From Arsenicicoccus dermatophilus (GTDB taxonomy: Bacteria > Actinomycetota > Actinomycetes > Actinomycetales > Dermatophilaceae): a DNA stretch of 64,000 nt. Position 1 is the stretch's first letter. Each line of letters starts with the position of its first letter. Shown here piece after piece: positions 37,094-47,471 of the stretch. A program made the position numbers and the translations under genes. The stretch spans positions 620,001 to 684,000 of the forward strand of contig NZ_JAKZHU010000001.1 of NCBI RefSeq assembly GCF_022568795.1. Reading direction: 5' to 3'. The notes under the pieces are model-generated. The model was not told where the DNA came from and made no database searches. It was given only the letters and a program-made list of their open reading frames with translations.

Positions 37094-38731
37094 TCAGCCC
37101 AGGTCGTCGGCGTCGACGATGGTGTAGGCATAGCCCTGCTCGGCGAGGAAGCGCTGCCGGTGGGCGGCGAAGTCGGCGTCCACGGTGTCCCGGGTCACCA
37201 CGGTGTAGAAGTGCGCGGTCCGGCCGTCGCCCTTGGGCCGCAGCACCCGTCCGAGCCGCTGGGCCTCCTCCTGCCGCGACCCGAAGGTCCCCGACACCTG
37301 GATCGCCACGGACGCCTCGGGCAGGTCGATCGAGAAGTTCGCGACCTTGGACACCACCAGCCGGCAGATCTCCCCGGCCCGGAAGGCGTCGAACAGCCGC
37401 TGGCGCTCGCGCACCGTGGTCTGCCCGGTGATCAGCGCCGCGTCCAGGCGGGCGGCGAGGGACTCCAGCTGGTCGAGGTACTGCCCGATGACCAGGGTCG
37501 GCTCGCCGCCGTGGCGCTCGACCAGCCGCTCGACGACGCGCTCCTTGGCCTCGGCGCAGGACGCGAGCCGGTAGCGGTCGTCGGGCTCGGCGACGGCATA
37601 GGCCATGCGCTCGGGGTCGGGCAGCGTCACCCGCACCTCGACGCAGTCGGCCGGGGCGATCCAGCCCTGTGCCTCGATGTCCTTCCAGGGGGCGTCGTAC
37701 CGCTTGGGCCCGATCAGCGAGAACACGTCGGACTCGCGCCCGTCCTCGCGCACCAGCGTGGCGGTCAGCCCCAGGCGACGCCGGGCCTGCAGGTCCGCGG
37801 TCATCCGGAAGATCGGCGCCGGCAGCAGGTGCACCTCGTCGTAGACCACGAGCCCCCAGTCGCGGGCGTCGAGCAGCTCCAGGTGCGGGAACACGCCCTT
37901 GCGCCTGGTCGTGAGCACCTGGTAGGTCGCGATGGTGACCGGGCGGATCTCCTTGCGGGCGCCGGAGTACTCCCCGATCTCGTCCTCGGTCAGCGAGGTC
38001 CGCCGGACCAGCTCGTCGCGCCACTGCCGCGCGGAGACGGTGTTGGTGACCAGGATCAGGGTGGTGGCCCGCACCCTGGCCATCGCGGCGGCGCCGACCA
38101 GGGTCTTGCCGGCGCCGCACGGCAGCACCACGACCCCGGACCCGCCGTGCCAGAAGCCGTCGACCGCCTGCTGCTGGTAGGGCCGCAGCGACCAGCCGTC
38201 CTCGGCCAGGTCGATGGGGTGGGCCTCGCCGTCGACATATCCCGCGAGGTCCTCGGCGGGCCACCCCACCTTGAGCAGCTCCTGCTTGAGGTGGCCCCGC
38301 TCGGAGGGGTGCACCACCACGGTGCCGTCGTCGACCGCGGCGCCGACGAGCGGGCGGATCTTCTCGTGCCGCAGCACCTCCGTGAGGACGGCCCGGTCGG
38401 TGGTGCGCAGGACCAGGCCGTGGGCGGGGTGCTTGTCCAGGGTCAGCCGGCCGTAGCGGTCCATCGTCTCGGCGACGTCCACGAGCAGGCTGTGGGGCAC
38501 GGCATACCGGCTGTGCGTGACGAGCGCGTCCACAACCTGCTCGGCGTCGTGCCCCGCCGCCCGGGCGTTCCACAGGCCGAGGGGCGTGACGCGATAGGTG
38601 TGGACGTGCTCCGGCGCCCGCTCCAGCTCGGCGAACGGCGCGATCGCTCGCCGCGCCACCTCCGCGCCGGGGTGGTCCACCTCGAGCAGGAGGGTCTTGT
38701 CGCTCTGGACGATCAGGGGGCCATCGGGCAC
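37094..38731 (-). CDS. XPB/ERCC3-type DNA helicase
   Basis: 545 residues, superfamily 2 helicase. Order: N-terminal damage-recognition-like domain, then Walker A VVVLPCGAGKTLVGAAAMA, motif II VVYDEVHLLPAPIFRM, motif III LGLTATLVREDGRE, and C-terminal motif VI QEEAQRLGRVLRPKGDG. The thumb-like insertion fits bacterial XPB. Start GTG 38731 has GAGGAG six bases upstream and gives the usual bacterial length; the longer upstream reading is unsupported. Actinobacterial XPB is linked to DNA repair and is normally neighboured by the helicase-associated protein, here at 41299. Confidence 0.94.
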   Translation of the reverse strand: MPDGPLIVQSDKTLLLEVDHPGAEVARRAIAPFAELERAPEHVHTYRVTPLGLWNARAAGHDAEQVVDALVTHSRYAVPHSLLVDVAETMDRYGRLTLDKHPAHGLVLRTTDRAVLTEVLRHEKIRPLVGAAVDDGTVVVHPSERGHLKQELLKVGWPAEDLAGYVDGEAHPIDLAEDGWSLRPYQQQAVDGFWHGGSGVVVLPCGAGKTLVGAAAMARVRATTLILVTNTVSARQWRDELVRRTSLTEDEIGEYSGARKEIRPVTIATYQVLTTRRKGVFPHLELLDARDWGLVVYDEVHLLPAPIFRMTADLQARRRLGLTATLVREDGRESDVFSLIGPKRYDAPWKDIEAQGWIAPADCVEVRVTLPDPERMAYAVAEPDDRYRLASCAEAKERVVERLVERHGGEPTLVIGQYLDQLESLAARLDAALITGQTTVRERQRLFDAFRAGEICRLVVSKVANFSIDLPEASVAIQVSGTFGSRQEEAQRLGRVLRPKGDGRTAHFYTVVTRDTVDADFAAHRQRFLAEQGYAYTIVDADDLG

Positions 38732-38927
38732 GCGGGGCTCCTCGGGTGGTCTGGCGGGGGTATGCCGGAAGGCGACCGGGGTCGCCCTGCGCGCAACGCT
38801 GCCACACGTCACGGCCTTCCCGCGGCCGTCGCGCCGGTGCCGTGGCGGGGACGCCGCCCGGGTGGCCACCCGGGTGCCGTGCGGCAGGATGGGAGCAGAT
38901 CCTCGACCGACGACGTTCAGGAGTGAC

Positions 38928-39860
38928 ATGCGCAAGCCCCAGCTCGAGCCCATGACCGGCGCCCCCGACCGGGTCACGATCTACGAGGTCGGCGCCCGCG
39001 ACGGTCTGCAGAACGAGAAGTCCGTCGTGCCCGTCGAGGTCAAGGCGGAGTTCGTCCGCCGGATGCTCGCCGCCGGCCTGGAGACCGTCGAGATCACCAG
39101 CTTCGTGTCGCCGCGCTGGGTCCCGCAGCTCGCCGACGCGGCCGAGCTCGTCTCGTCCCTCGGCGAGCTCGCCCTCGGCACCCATCGCCCGGTGCTCGTC
39201 CCCAACGAGAAGGGCCTGGACCGCGCGCTCGACCTGGGCGTCTCGTCGGTCGCGATCTTCGGGTCGGCCACCGAGACCTTCGCCGCCCGCAACCTCAACT
39301 CCACGGTGCTGGACCAGTTCACGATGTTCGAGCCGGTCGCCAAGCGCGCCAAGGACGACGGCCTGTGGCTGCGCGCCTATGTCTCCATGTGCTTCGGCGA
39401 CCCCTGGGAGGGGGACGTGCCCGTCGACCAGGTCGCCGACGTGTGCCGCCGGATGACGGACCTCGGCGCCGACCAGCTCTCCCTGGGCGACACCATCGGC
39501 GTCGCCACCCCCGGGCACGTGGGGCGCCTGCTGGAGGCGCTGGACGCCCGTGGGATCGCCACCGACCGGATCGCCGTGCACTTCCACGACACCTACGGCC
39601 AGGCGCTCGCCAACTCGCTGGAGGCGATCCGGCTCGGCGTCCGGACGATCGACGCGTCGGCCGGCGGCCTGGGCGGGTGCCCCTACGCGAAGTCCGCCAC
39701 CGGCAACCTGGCCACCGAGGACCTGGTGTGGGCGCTGCACGGCATGGGCGTCGAGACCGGCGTCGACCTGGGGGCCCTGGTGGCGACCTCGGTGTGGATG
39801 AGCGAGCAGCTCGGCCGTCCCTCCCCGTCCCGGGTGGTCAAGGCCCTCTCCGGCGAGTAG
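38928..39860 (+). CDS. Hydroxymethylglutaryl-CoA lyase
   Basis: 310 residues, TIM-barrel of the HMGL-like family. VGARDGLQNEKSVVP is the N-terminal metal/substrate loop, ETVEITSFVSPRWVPQLADA follows, VHFHDTYGQALAN supplies the metal His residues, and GLGGCPYAKSATGNLATED carries the catalytic Cys signature of HMG-CoA lyase. It splits HMG-CoA to acetyl-CoA and acetoacetate at the end of leucine catabolism. AGGAG lies four bases before the ATG. It is a lone gene between XPB and a secreted protein; other leucine-pathway genes are not adjacent. Confidence 0.94.
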   Translation: MRKPQLEPMTGAPDRVTIYEVGARDGLQNEKSVVPVEVKAEFVRRMLAAGLETVEITSFVSPRWVPQLADAAELVSSLGELALGTHRPVLVPNEKGLDRALDLGVSSVAIFGSATETFAARNLNSTVLDQFTMFEPVAKRAKDDGLWLRAYVSMCFGDPWEGDVPVDQVADVCRRMTDLGADQLSLGDTIGVATPGHVGRLLEALDARGIATDRIAVHFHDTYGQALANSLEAIRLGVRTIDASAGGLGGCPYAKSATGNLATEDLVWALHGMGVETGVDLGALVATSVWMSEQLGRPSPSRVVKALSGE

Positions 39861-39972
39861 CCCGTCACCGCCGGCGGCCCCGCGAACGGCCACCTCGCCC
39901 GCGAGATCGCGCCCTGCGCGCGATCGACCTGGGCCAGGCCGGCCTCGCCCGGCTCTACCCCGCCTGACCGGA

Positions 39973-40009
39973 CCCGGCGCGTCCCCTCGCGGGCGGGAGA
40001 CGCGCCGGG
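39973..40009. terminator. Bidirectional hairpin terminator
   Basis: A 14-bp stem with one mismatch (CCCGGCGCGTCCCC with GGAGACGCGCCGGG) between the convergent HMG-CoA lyase and secreted-protein genes. Confidence 0.72.
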
Positions 40010-40024
40010 CGCAGGCGTCCGGTG

Positions 40025-41200
40025 TCAGCGGCGGGTGCCGACGGTGGGGAGGGTGGCCTTCTGGACCTGGCGCAGGTCGCCGGTGCGGGTCAGGGCCCAG
40101 ACGGTGGTGCCGGTGGGCTCCGCGGCGATGGACAGGGTGGTCTCGCCGGGGTCTCCGGCGACGGGAGTGGGGGTGGTGCCGGGTGCGGCATACGCGAAAC
40201 CGCCCGGGACGCGCTGGCGGACCGTGCCGTCGCGGTCCGTCGTGGCTGCGGTGTCCCGTCCGCCGAGGACGGTGCGCCCATCCTCGAGCTGGGTGGCTGC
40301 CGAGACGGCCCACACGGGGGCGGGGCAGTCGGTGCCGGACGAGCGCAGGCACAGACCGGTCTCGGTCCTGCCGCCGCTCGAGTCGCTCGCCTGACGGCTT
40401 CCCCATCCGACGATCTCCGTCGGCCCCTGGGCGGTGAACCCGCCCGGGGTGTCGAGGACCGTGCGATACCGGAGCCAGAAGCCCAGGAGCGGGGTGGCCG
40501 GGGACGTGGACAGGTCCTGGACCTGGGGATAGCCGCTCACCTGCCGGGTCGTCGCGAGCACATGGCCCTGCACCGCCAGGGCGAGGTAGGGAACCGCCAC
40601 CCCGCCCGGTGCCGGGTTGGTGCCCTCGAAGGGGGTGGCCTTGCCCTGCCACGTCCCCTCGAGATAGCGCGTGACCACGAGCGACTGGGACGCGGTCCGG
40701 CCCGCCGGAACGGCCCCCTGGGTCGGGGTGCCGATGACGACGGGCGTGCCGTGGGCGGACGTGAGCGCCATCGAGCGCATCGTCTCCACCGTCGTCGGCA
40801 GGGGCAGGCTGGTCCACCGCTGGCCGTCGTGCTGCCACAGGCTGGGCTTCTCGCCGACGCCCATCACGAAGGTCCTGCCGTCGCTCGCCGCGATCCGGAC
40901 GTCCTTGGCGGTCGCGTCGAGGGTGGTGGTGGTCCAGCTGCGGCCGGTGGCGGTGGCGACCACGAGCGGCCCCTCGGAGGTGGCGTCGGCGCGGCGGATC
41001 CCGGCGACCGCGGACTGGCCGGCCGCCGGGGAGGCGATCCGCAGCGCGTCGAAGTCGAGGGTGGTGACGGGTGCGAAGCCGCCGGCGTGGTGGCCGGGAG
41101 CGGGCGTCTCGCGGTGGGCCGCCTCGGCGGTGCCCGGCGCGACGGTCATGGTGGCCGCGAGCGCGGTGGCGCAGGCGAGCACCCGAGTACGAGTATTCAT
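40025..41200 (-). CDS. Secreted protein of unknown function
   Basis: 391 residues with a clear Sec signal peptide (VLACATALAATMTVAPGTAEA). The mature part looks like repeated beta blades (GPLVVATATGRSWTTTTLDA, GEKPSLWQHDGQRWTSLPLP, TVWALTRTGDLRQV), as in secreted beta-propeller proteins, with two Cys (GLCLRSSGTDCPAP) that may form a disulfide. I do not recognise a named family. AGGGGG lies four bases before the ATG. A hairpin ends transcription coming from the upstream gene just before this start. Confidence 0.75.
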   Translation of the reverse strand: MNTRTRVLACATALAATMTVAPGTAEAAHRETPAPGHHAGGFAPVTTLDFDALRIASPAAGQSAVAGIRRADATSEGPLVVATATGRSWTTTTLDATAKDVRIAASDGRTFVMGVGEKPSLWQHDGQRWTSLPLPTTVETMRSMALTSAHGTPVVIGTPTQGAVPAGRTASQSLVVTRYLEGTWQGKATPFEGTNPAPGGVAVPYLALAVQGHVLATTRQVSGYPQVQDLSTSPATPLLGFWLRYRTVLDTPGGFTAQGPTEIVGWGSRQASDSSGGRTETGLCLRSSGTDCPAPVWAVSAATQLEDGRTVLGGRDTAATTDRDGTVRQRVPGGFAYAAPGTTPTPVAGDPGETTLSIAAEPTGTTVWALTRTGDLRQVQKATLPTVGTRR

Positions 41201-41212
41201 GAATCCCCCTGG

Positions 41213-41245
41213 TGTGATGGCGCATCGGTGCGCCCGACCATCACA
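41213..41245 (-). terminator. Hairpin between the helicase-associated gene and the secreted-protein gene
   Basis: Perfect 8-bp arms TGTGATGG/CCATCACA enclose a smaller GCGCA-type stem. It is 54 bases after the stop of the 41299 gene and 13 bases before the next start, so it can be that gene's terminator or a structured leader of the secreted-protein gene. Confidence 0.5.
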
Positions 41246-41298
41246 GCCGGTGTCCGATCCGTGACGCCATGGCCGACTCGCGCCATCCGTGGATGGCC

Positions 41299-43593
41299 CT
41301 AGTGAGGGGTTGCCGAGCTCACCCGATGGATGCTCAGGACGCGCTCCACCTCGCTCGTCCCCACCGTCCCGTAGGCCCGGCCAGCCTCGACCCGCCGGGG
41401 GGTGAAGACCAGCGGCGTGGCCTCGCCGTCGGCCCCGACATACGACACCTGCACCGGTCGGCGGTCCTCCGCCGCGTCCCGCAGCAGGGCCAGGACGACC
41501 GTGGGATCCGTCGCCTCCTCGGGCGCGCCGTGGCGGCTCGCGTCGGCGCCCACCCGCCCGGAGCGCAGGGCCGCCACGACGCCCCGGGCGTGCTCCTCGT
41601 CGACCACGGCCGTCAGGGTCGGGGCGCCGCTCCTGCTGCGGGCCGGCGCACGCCGGGCCACCGCCTGCGGCACGGTGACCACCCCGTCCTCGCTCTCGGC
41701 GGCAGGCGCAAAACCGTTGTCGCGCAGAGCGGTCAGCACCCGGTCGCCCGACGCCGCGCTGACCAGCACCGTCGGGGCGAGGCGCCGCAGCCGCAGCGGG
41801 GCCAGGGCGGGCGAGGCCAGCATCGCGTCCAGCGTCACCGGGTCGTCGCAGCGCAGGTATGACGACGCGGGCCCCACCCGGGCGCGCCCGTGCCGGCGGG
41901 CGACGTCCTGGACCAGGTAGGCGAGGGGCTGCGGGACCGGGGTGGCGCTCGCGGCCTGCAGTCGCTCGAGCAGCTCGTCCGGGGTGACCCCGCCGTCGAG
42001 GGCTCGGCGCAGCGAAGCCTCGCCGAACCGGAACACCGTCGCCCCACCACGAGACTCGACGTCCGCGGCGGCCCGGAGCAGGTGCGCGAGGTCGCCCTCG
42101 ACCCGGCCCGGGGCGACGGCGGTCAGGTCGGCCTGCAGCAGGATCTCGGAGGCGGGCGCCGGCAGGTGGGGTGCCATGGCGGCAGCGGCAGCGGCGGGGT
42201 CCTCGGGGTGGTCCAGCAGGGTCCGGCCCGCATCCGCGAGGGCGCCGCGGCCGGTGAGACCCAGCCACTCGGCCTCGCGCACCACGGCCGCGACGACCTG
42301 CGCCGCGTCGGCGACCCGCCGCAGCGGTCGCCGCCAGGCCAGCAGGGCGACGAGCCCGTCGGGGGTGACGGCGGCGCCGGGACCCGCGTCCGCGAGCGCG
42401 GCGAGCACGTCTGCCCGGACGGTGCGCACGACGGGCCACTGCACGTCCGGGCCGAGGGCGTTGGTGACCGACCGGGCACCGGGCTGGGTCTGGCCGACCA
42501 GGTGGGGGGCGCGCGTGGTCGCGATCCAGGCGGCGGCCAGCGCCGCCCACCGGTCCTGCGGCGGGCGGGCGGCCCACTCGTCGAGCATCGAGGTGGGCAC
42601 CCAGGAGGGGTCGAGGGCGCCGTCGTCCGCGAGCAGCCCGGCGGCGTGGGCGATCTCGACGACGAAGGCCGCCCGGTCGGGTGTCACGTCCAGGGCTCGC
42701 GCCAGGGCCTGCAGGTCGCGCACCGACAGGCCGCCCGCCCGCAGCACCCGCGGGGGCTCGGCGCCCCACCGGTGGGCGAGCTCGTCGACCTGGGCGAGCA
42801 GCTCGGAGGCGGCACCTCCCGCGGCGAGGTCCACGACCGTCCCGGACCGGCTGGTCGTCGGCACGTCGGGAGGCAGCAGCCCCGGCTCCGCGAGCAGCCG
42901 TCCGCCGCGCAGGTGCAGCGCCACCTCGCGGGGCAGGACGAGCTGGTCCTCGCCCCACGGCACCAGCAGGCGCCGGTCGACCAGGTCCCGCACGTCGGCG
43001 CTGGCCAGCGCGCGCTCGTCGGCCGCCAGGGCGCCCGGCCCCCACGCGAGCCGCTCCAGGATGGCGCGGGCCTCGGCAGGCACCGAGTCCACCACCGCTG
43101 CGAGGGCCTGCGCCGTGCGCAGCGAGGCGGGTACGGCGACGAGCAGGGCGGCCAGGCCGGGCCAGAGCCCCCCGGGGCGCGGACCCAGCAGGTCGCCGAC
43201 GGTGCGGGTCACCGACAGGTCCGCACCGCAGCGCCATACCAGCGCGGCCGTCTCCAGGTCGGTCAGGGCCCGGTCCAGGGCCTGCCGCTGCGGCCCGGAC
43301 TCGGCTCCGAGCCAGCGGGCCGCCTGCGTCACGTCCGCCGGGGAGCCGCTCGCGAGCAGCGCCTCCAGGAGCTGCAGGTGCCCGGCGTCCAGACCCTCCA
43401 GCGCCCGCTGCGTCGAGGCCCGGGTGCCCGAGCGGGCCGCGAGCGCCGTCAGGTCCGCCGGTGCCGGACGCGCCAGGTCGGGGCGGGCGAGCAGCAGCGC
43501 GACCAGCTCCTCCTCGGAGCGGCCCCGCAGGTCGTCGGCCAGGCTCCGGGGACGGCGAGACTCGGCGGTGGCGCGATCAGGGGCAGGGTTCAC
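41299..43593 (-). CDS. Helicase-associated (XPB partner) domain protein
   Basis: 764 residues, mostly helical, no ATPase motifs. It opens with [20 protein letters not shown] and [18 protein letters not shown], typical of the actinobacterial protein encoded next to XPB. It carries a C-terminal helicase-associated region ([40 protein letters not shown]) and a WYL-like tail ([20 protein letters not shown]). A role with XPB in DNA repair is plausible but inferred from neighbourhood. The GTG is six bases after TACCGT (leaderless-type). Confidence 0.85.
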   Translation of the reverse strand: MNPAPDRATAESRRPRSLADDLRGRSEEELVALLLARPDLARPAPADLTALAARSGTRASTQRALEGLDAGHLQLLEALLASGSPADVTQAARWLGAESGPQRQALDRALTDLETAALVWRCGADLSVTRTVGDLLGPRPGGLWPGLAALLVAVPASLRTAQALAAVVDSVPAEARAILERLAWGPGALAADERALASADVRDLVDRRLLVPWGEDQLVLPREVALHLRGGRLLAEPGLLPPDVPTTSRSGTVVDLAAGGAASELLAQVDELAHRWGAEPPRVLRAGGLSVRDLQALARALDVTPDRAAFVVEIAHAAGLLADDGALDPSWVPTSMLDEWAARPPQDRWAALAAAWIATTRAPHLVGQTQPGARSVTNALGPDVQWPVVRTVRADVLAALADAGPGAAVTPDGLVALLAWRRPLRRVADAAQVVAAVVREAEWLGLTGRGALADAGRTLLDHPEDPAAAAAAMAPHLPAPASEILLQADLTAVAPGRVEGDLAHLLRAAADVESRGGATVFRFGEASLRRALDGGVTPDELLERLQAASATPVPQPLAYLVQDVARRHGRARVGPASSYLRCDDPVTLDAMLASPALAPLRLRRLAPTVLVSAASGDRVLTALRDNGFAPAAESEDGVVTVPQAVARRAPARSRSGAPTLTAVVDEEHARGVVAALRSGRVGADASRHGAPEEATDPTVVLALLRDAAEDRRPVQVSYVGADGEATPLVFTPRRVEAGRAYGTVGTSEVERVLSIHRVSSATPH

Positions 43594-43711
43594 CGCACCA
43601 CGGTACGTGCCGGGACCCGGTCACCTGCCGCTCGTGGTGCGAGGCCGACCGCTCGGCGCCCAGGACGCGTCAGGTGTTGCCTCGGTCACGCCACGTGGTC
43701 AGACTCCGGGC

Positions 43712-45340
43712 ATGACGGCAACGACGCTCTCGTACGACAACGGCGCCTCCGACTCGCCGCTCCTCGACGGCACCATCGGCGCCAACCTCGAGCGCACGGT
43801 CCAGCAGCACGGCGACCGGCTGGCGATGGTCGAGGTGTGGACCGGCCGCCGATGGACCTACCGCGAGCTGGACGCCGCGGTGGACGAGGTCGCCAAGGGT
43901 CTGATCGCCAAGGGCCTGCAGCCCGGCGACCGGCTGGGCATCTGGGCCCCCAACCGCGCCGAGTGGACCCTGGTGCAGTACGCCACGGCCAAGGCGGGCA
44001 TCGTCCTGGTCAACATCAACCCGGCCTACCGCGCCCACGAGCTGGAGTACGTCGTCAAGCAGTCCGGGATGCGCATGGTCGTCAGCGCCGTGGCCTACAA
44101 GTCCTCGGCCTACCAGCAGATGCTCGAGTCGGTCCGGCACGACTGCCCGGACCTGGAGCTCATCGCCTACTTCGACGAGGACTCCTGGGACGAGCTGCTC
44201 GCCGCGGGCCGGTCGGTCGGCGACGACGACCTGGACGCGCGGATGGCCGGCCTGTCGAGCAGCGACCCGATCAACATTCAGTACACCTCGGGCACCACGG
44301 GATTCCCCAAGGGCGCGACCCTGTCCCACCACAACATCCTCAACAACGGCTTCTCCGTCGGGGAGGGGCTGAGCTACACCGAGCAGGACGTGGTGTGCAT
44401 CCCGATGCCCTTCTACCACTGCTTCGGGATGGTGATGGGCAACCTCGCCTGCACCACCCACGGCGCGGCCATGGTGATCCCGGCCCCGACCTTCGACCCG
44501 GTCGCGACGCTCACGGCGGTGCAGCAGGAGCGCTGCACCAGCCTGTACGGCGTGCCCACGATGTTCCTGGCCGAGCTGGCCCTGCCGGACTTCGAGTCCT
44601 ACGACCTGTCCAGCCTGCGCACCGGGATCATGTCGGGCTCGCCGTGCCCGGTCGAGGCGATGAAGAAGGTCATCGAGCGGATGGGGATGCGCGAGGTCGT
44701 CATCTGCTACGGCATGACCGAGACCTCGCCGGTGTCCACCATCACCAGCCCGGCCGACACGATCGAGCACCGCACCGAGACCGTCGGGCGGGTGATGCCA
44801 CACGTGGAGATCCAGATCGTCGACCCGGCGACGGGGGAGCAGGTGGCGCGCGGCGAGACCGGCGAGTTCTGCACCCGCGGCTACTCGGTGATGCTGGGCT
44901 ACTGGGGCCAGCCGGACAAGACCACCGAGGCCATCGACCAGGATGGCTGGATGCACACCGGCGACCTGGCGACGATGGACCAGGACGGCTACGTCGCGAT
45001 CGTGGGCCGGATCAAGGACATGGTCATCCGCGGCGGGGAGAACGTCTACCCGCGCGAGATCGAGGAGTTCCTCTACACCCACCCGGACATCCAGGACGTC
45101 CAGGTGATCGGGGTGCCGGACAGGAAGTACGGCGAGGAGCTCATGGCCTGGATCATCATGCGCGAGGGCGTGCCCGCGCTCACGGTGCAGGACGTCGAGG
45201 AGTTCTGCGCCGGCCGGCTCGCGCACTACAAGATCCCGCGCTACGTGCACATCACCGACTCCTTCCCGATGACGGTGACCGGCAAGATCCGCAAGGTCGA
45301 GATGCGGGACCAGGCGGTCAGGCTGGTGGACCAGGGCTGA
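43712..45340 (+). CDS. AMP-binding acyl-CoA synthetase (FadD/ACSF2-like)
   Basis: 542 residues of the adenylate-forming superfamily. Core motifs: P-loop [19 protein letters not shown]5 [18 protein letters not shown]7 [21 protein letters not shown]8 [18 protein letters not shown] and catalytic Lys in [12 protein letters not shown]. The length and the [10 protein letters not shown] block match medium-chain ACSF2-type enzymes that activate fatty acids for beta-oxidation. A promoter TTGCCT-N17-CAGACT ends six bases before the ATG (leaderless-type). The 3' end overlaps the convergent M1 peptidase by 23 bases. Confidence 0.94.
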   Translation: MTATTLSYDNGASDSPLLDGTIGANLERTVQQHGDRLAMVEVWTGRRWTYRELDAAVDEVAKGLIAKGLQPGDRLGIWAPNRAEWTLVQYATAKAGIVLVNINPAYRAHELEYVVKQSGMRMVVSAVAYKSSAYQQMLESVRHDCPDLELIAYFDEDSWDELLAAGRSVGDDDLDARMAGLSSSDPINIQYTSGTTGFPKGATLSHHNILNNGFSVGEGLSYTEQDVVCIPMPFYHCFGMVMGNLACTTHGAAMVIPAPTFDPVATLTAVQQERCTSLYGVPTMFLAELALPDFESYDLSSLRTGIMSGSPCPVEAMKKVIERMGMREVVICYGMTETSPVSTITSPADTIEHRTETVGRVMPHVEIQIVDPATGEQVARGETGEFCTRGYSVMLGYWGQPDKTTEAIDQDGWMHTGDLATMDQDGYVAIVGRIKDMVIRGGENVYPREIEEFLYTHPDIQDVQVIGVPDRKYGEELMAWIIMREGVPALTVQDVEEFCAGRLAHYKIPRYVHITDSFPMTVTGKIRKVEMRDQAVRLVDQG

Positions 45341-46859
45341 CCGTCGGCGGGGCCTGGGGGTCCACCTGGTCGAGCCATCGGCGCGTCAGCGGGCGTATGT
45401 CGTGCCCGGTGACCTGCTGGGCGTAGGTCTCCAGGTCGGCGCGGGTCGCGGTGCCGTAGCGGTGCTGCGCCGGCCAGCCCCGGGCCAGCCGCAGGAAGGC
45501 CGCGTCACCCACCTGCTGCCGGAGCTCGCGCAGCATCAGCGCCGGGCAGAGGTAGATGTTCTCGGCCGCGAAGTGGTCCTTGTCCGGGTGGCCGGCCTGC
45601 CCGGCCTCGGCCACCGCGTCGGCGCACCCCTGCGCCACCTGGTCCACCGGGACCGGGGCGCCGCGCCGGGCGCGGTAGGCCAGCTCCCAGTACATCGCCC
45701 AGCCCTCGTTGAGCCAGGCCTGCTGCCAGTCCCGGGTGGTGACCAGGTCGCCGTACCACTGGTGGGCCAGCTCGTGGACGGTCACCTCTCGCGCCGCCAC
45801 CCGCGCCGGCAGCCGCCCGAGCGTGATCAGGGACTGGGTCTCCATCGCCGACTGGCCCGCGGTCACGACCAGCCCGGACGTGGAGAAGGGATAAGGGCCC
45901 ACCTGAGCGGTGAGGACGTCGTGGGCGTCCCGCAGCGCCGCCTGCAGGGCGGGCACGAGCGGTTCGTCCTCCGGGAGGGTCCACACCGAGCCGGGCGTGC
46001 CGCCCGGGAGGGTCTGCTCATGCTGCCGGTAGCGCCCGACGGCGACCGTGGTGAGGTAGCTGGAGGCGGGGGAGTCCAGGTGCCACCGGGTCCGCACCCG
46101 CCCGTCGGCGTCCTCGCGCCCGACGAGCCGTCCGTTGGCCACGCCCACCTGCCCCCGCGGCGCCCGGATCGTCAGGTCGTAGAACGCCTTGTCCGACGGG
46201 TGCTCGTTGACGGGGTACCAGGTGTAGGCCCCGAAGGGCTCCTGGTAGGTGCTCACCTGGCCCTGCGCGTCATATCCCCACCCGAGACCCCCGACGTCGT
46301 CCCCGCGGGTGGTGGGGGCCTTGACCGTCGTCGGGGTCCCGGCGTAGCGCACGACCACCTGGTGCTCCCCGTCGCGGCGCAGCCCCGGCGCGAGCACCGT
46401 CACCGTGTCCCGCTCCCGCCGCACCTGCGCGGGCCGGCCGTCCAGCGTCACCGCGACGACGCGCAGGGGGTCGGCGAGCGCCAGCTGCAGCCGGTCGGTG
46501 TCGCGGGTCACCCGCAGCCGCACGGTCGCGGTCCCGGCGAGCGTGCGGCCGTCCCAGTCGAGGTCGAGCGCGTAGCGCAGCGCGTCGACCTCGGGGTGGC
46601 TCAGGTCGGGATAGCTGGGGTCCTCCACCGTGACGTTGCGGGCGAGACGCAGGTCCGGCGGGGTGACCGGGCGGGTGTCGACGCTCGTCCAGCTCGCCGG
46701 GACCGGCTCGGTGCTGACCGGCGAGGGAGCAGGTGAGGCGGCCGTGCTCGTCGAGGGGCGGGCGGCCCCCGGTGCGGCGCCCCCCAGCCCCTGGAAGGCG
46801 GCCAGGGCGAAGGCCGCGGTCACGGCCAGCACCCCCACGGCTGCGCTGTCTCGTCGCAC
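45318..46859 (-). CDS. Secreted M1 family zinc metallopeptidase
   Basis: 513 residues. An N-terminal signal sequence ([15 protein letters not shown]) and Ser/Pro linker precede the M1 N-terminal beta domain ([20 protein letters not shown]). The zinc site is [13 protein letters not shown] with the distal Glu in [13 protein letters not shown]; the aminopeptidase GxMEN motif appears as SAMETQS. The C-terminal ARM-type domain of long M1 enzymes is missing, as in the shorter bacterial forms. GTG 46859 is preceded by AAGGGGG; a longer start at 46910 would spoil the signal peptide. Confidence 0.92.
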   Translation of the reverse strand: MRRDSAAVGVLAVTAAFALAAFQGLGGAAPGAARPSTSTAASPAPSPVSTEPVPASWTSVDTRPVTPPDLRLARNVTVEDPSYPDLSHPEVDALRYALDLDWDGRTLAGTATVRLRVTRDTDRLQLALADPLRVVAVTLDGRPAQVRRERDTVTVLAPGLRRDGEHQVVVRYAGTPTTVKAPTTRGDDVGGLGWGYDAQGQVSTYQEPFGAYTWYPVNEHPSDKAFYDLTIRAPRGQVGVANGRLVGREDADGRVRTRWHLDSPASSYLTTVAVGRYRQHEQTLPGGTPGSVWTLPEDEPLVPALQAALRDAHDVLTAQVGPYPFSTSGLVVTAGQSAMETQSLITLGRLPARVAAREVTVHELAHQWYGDLVTTRDWQQAWLNEGWAMYWELAYRARRGAPVPVDQVAQGCADAVAEAGQAGHPDKDHFAAENIYLCPALMLRELRQQVGDAAFLRLARGWPAQHRYGTATRADLETYAQQVTGHDIRPLTRRWLDQVDPQAPPTVSPGPPA

Positions 46860-46977
46860 GTCGTCCCCCTTGTCTGCCGACCCGGACAGGCTAGACCCGG
46901 TCCCCGACATACCCCTGAGGGGCTGGTCGGAGGGCCGTGCCTCGCCGCGCCCGAGAGCGGCACCCGACGTGACCCGT

Positions 46978-47017
46978 TAGCCTGGGCGGACGGTGCGACG
47001 CGCTCGCACCGTCCGCC
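46978..47017 (+). promoter_or_regulatory. Candidate promoter and hairpin upstream of the cold-shock gene
   Basis: TAGCCT (46978-46983) is a -10-like box. At 46985-47017 a perfect 13-bp stem (GGCGGACGGTGCG with complement, seven-base loop) follows. Its position around the predicted transcription start, 53 bases before the gene, suggests a structured 5' leader or an operator. Confidence 0.45.
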
Positions 47018-47069
47018 GACCCCGCCCGCGGGGCCCGGCCCGCACCCGACGACGACTAGAGGTGGACCA

Positions 47070-47468
47070 GTGCCAACGGGCAAGGTCAAGTGGTATGACG
47101 CCGACAAGGGCTTCGGCTTCCTGGGCGACGACGACGGCGGCGACGTCTTCGTCCACGCCAACGCCCTCCCCGCCGGGGTGACCACCCTCAAGCCGGGGAC
47201 GCGGGTCGAGTTCGGGATCATGGACGGCCGCCGCGGCCCCCAGGCGCTGTCGGTCACGGTCCTGGACGAGGCGCCGTCCGTCGCCCGGACCCTCCACGAG
47301 CGCACCCGACGCCCGGCCGAGGAGATGGTCCCGATCATCGAGGACACCATCCGCCTGCTCGACGGCGCGTCCGCCCAGCTGCGCAAGGGGCGCTACCCCG
47401 ACCCGGCCGCGGCGGCCCGCCTGGCGGCCGCGCTGCGCGTCATCGCCGACACCTTCGACGGGAGCTGA
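47070..47468 (+). CDS. Cold-shock domain protein with C-terminal extension (CspB-like)
   Basis: 132 residues. The CSD has RNP1 KGFGFLGDDD and RNP2 DVFVHANAL, with the N-terminal GKVKWYDADK. It is followed by a helical 65-residue extension (ARTLHERTRRPAEEMVPIIE, KGRYPDPAAAARLAAALRVI) typical of the long actinobacterial form. It binds single-stranded nucleic acid as an RNA chaperone. The GTG is preceded by GAGGTGG. The DUF3027 gene starts three bases after the stop, so they form an operon. Confidence 0.92.
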   Translation: MPTGKVKWYDADKGFGFLGDDDGGDVFVHANALPAGVTTLKPGTRVEFGIMDGRRGPQALSVTVLDEAPSVARTLHERTRRPAEEMVPIIEDTIRLLDGASAQLRKGRYPDPAAAARLAAALRVIADTFDGS

Positions 47469-47471
47469 CCG

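Noticed and set aside
40025-43237. A 1070-residue frame joining the secreted protein to upstream sequence
   Set aside because: The upstream part is a shadow of the helicase-associated gene; the real protein starts with a signal peptide at 41200.
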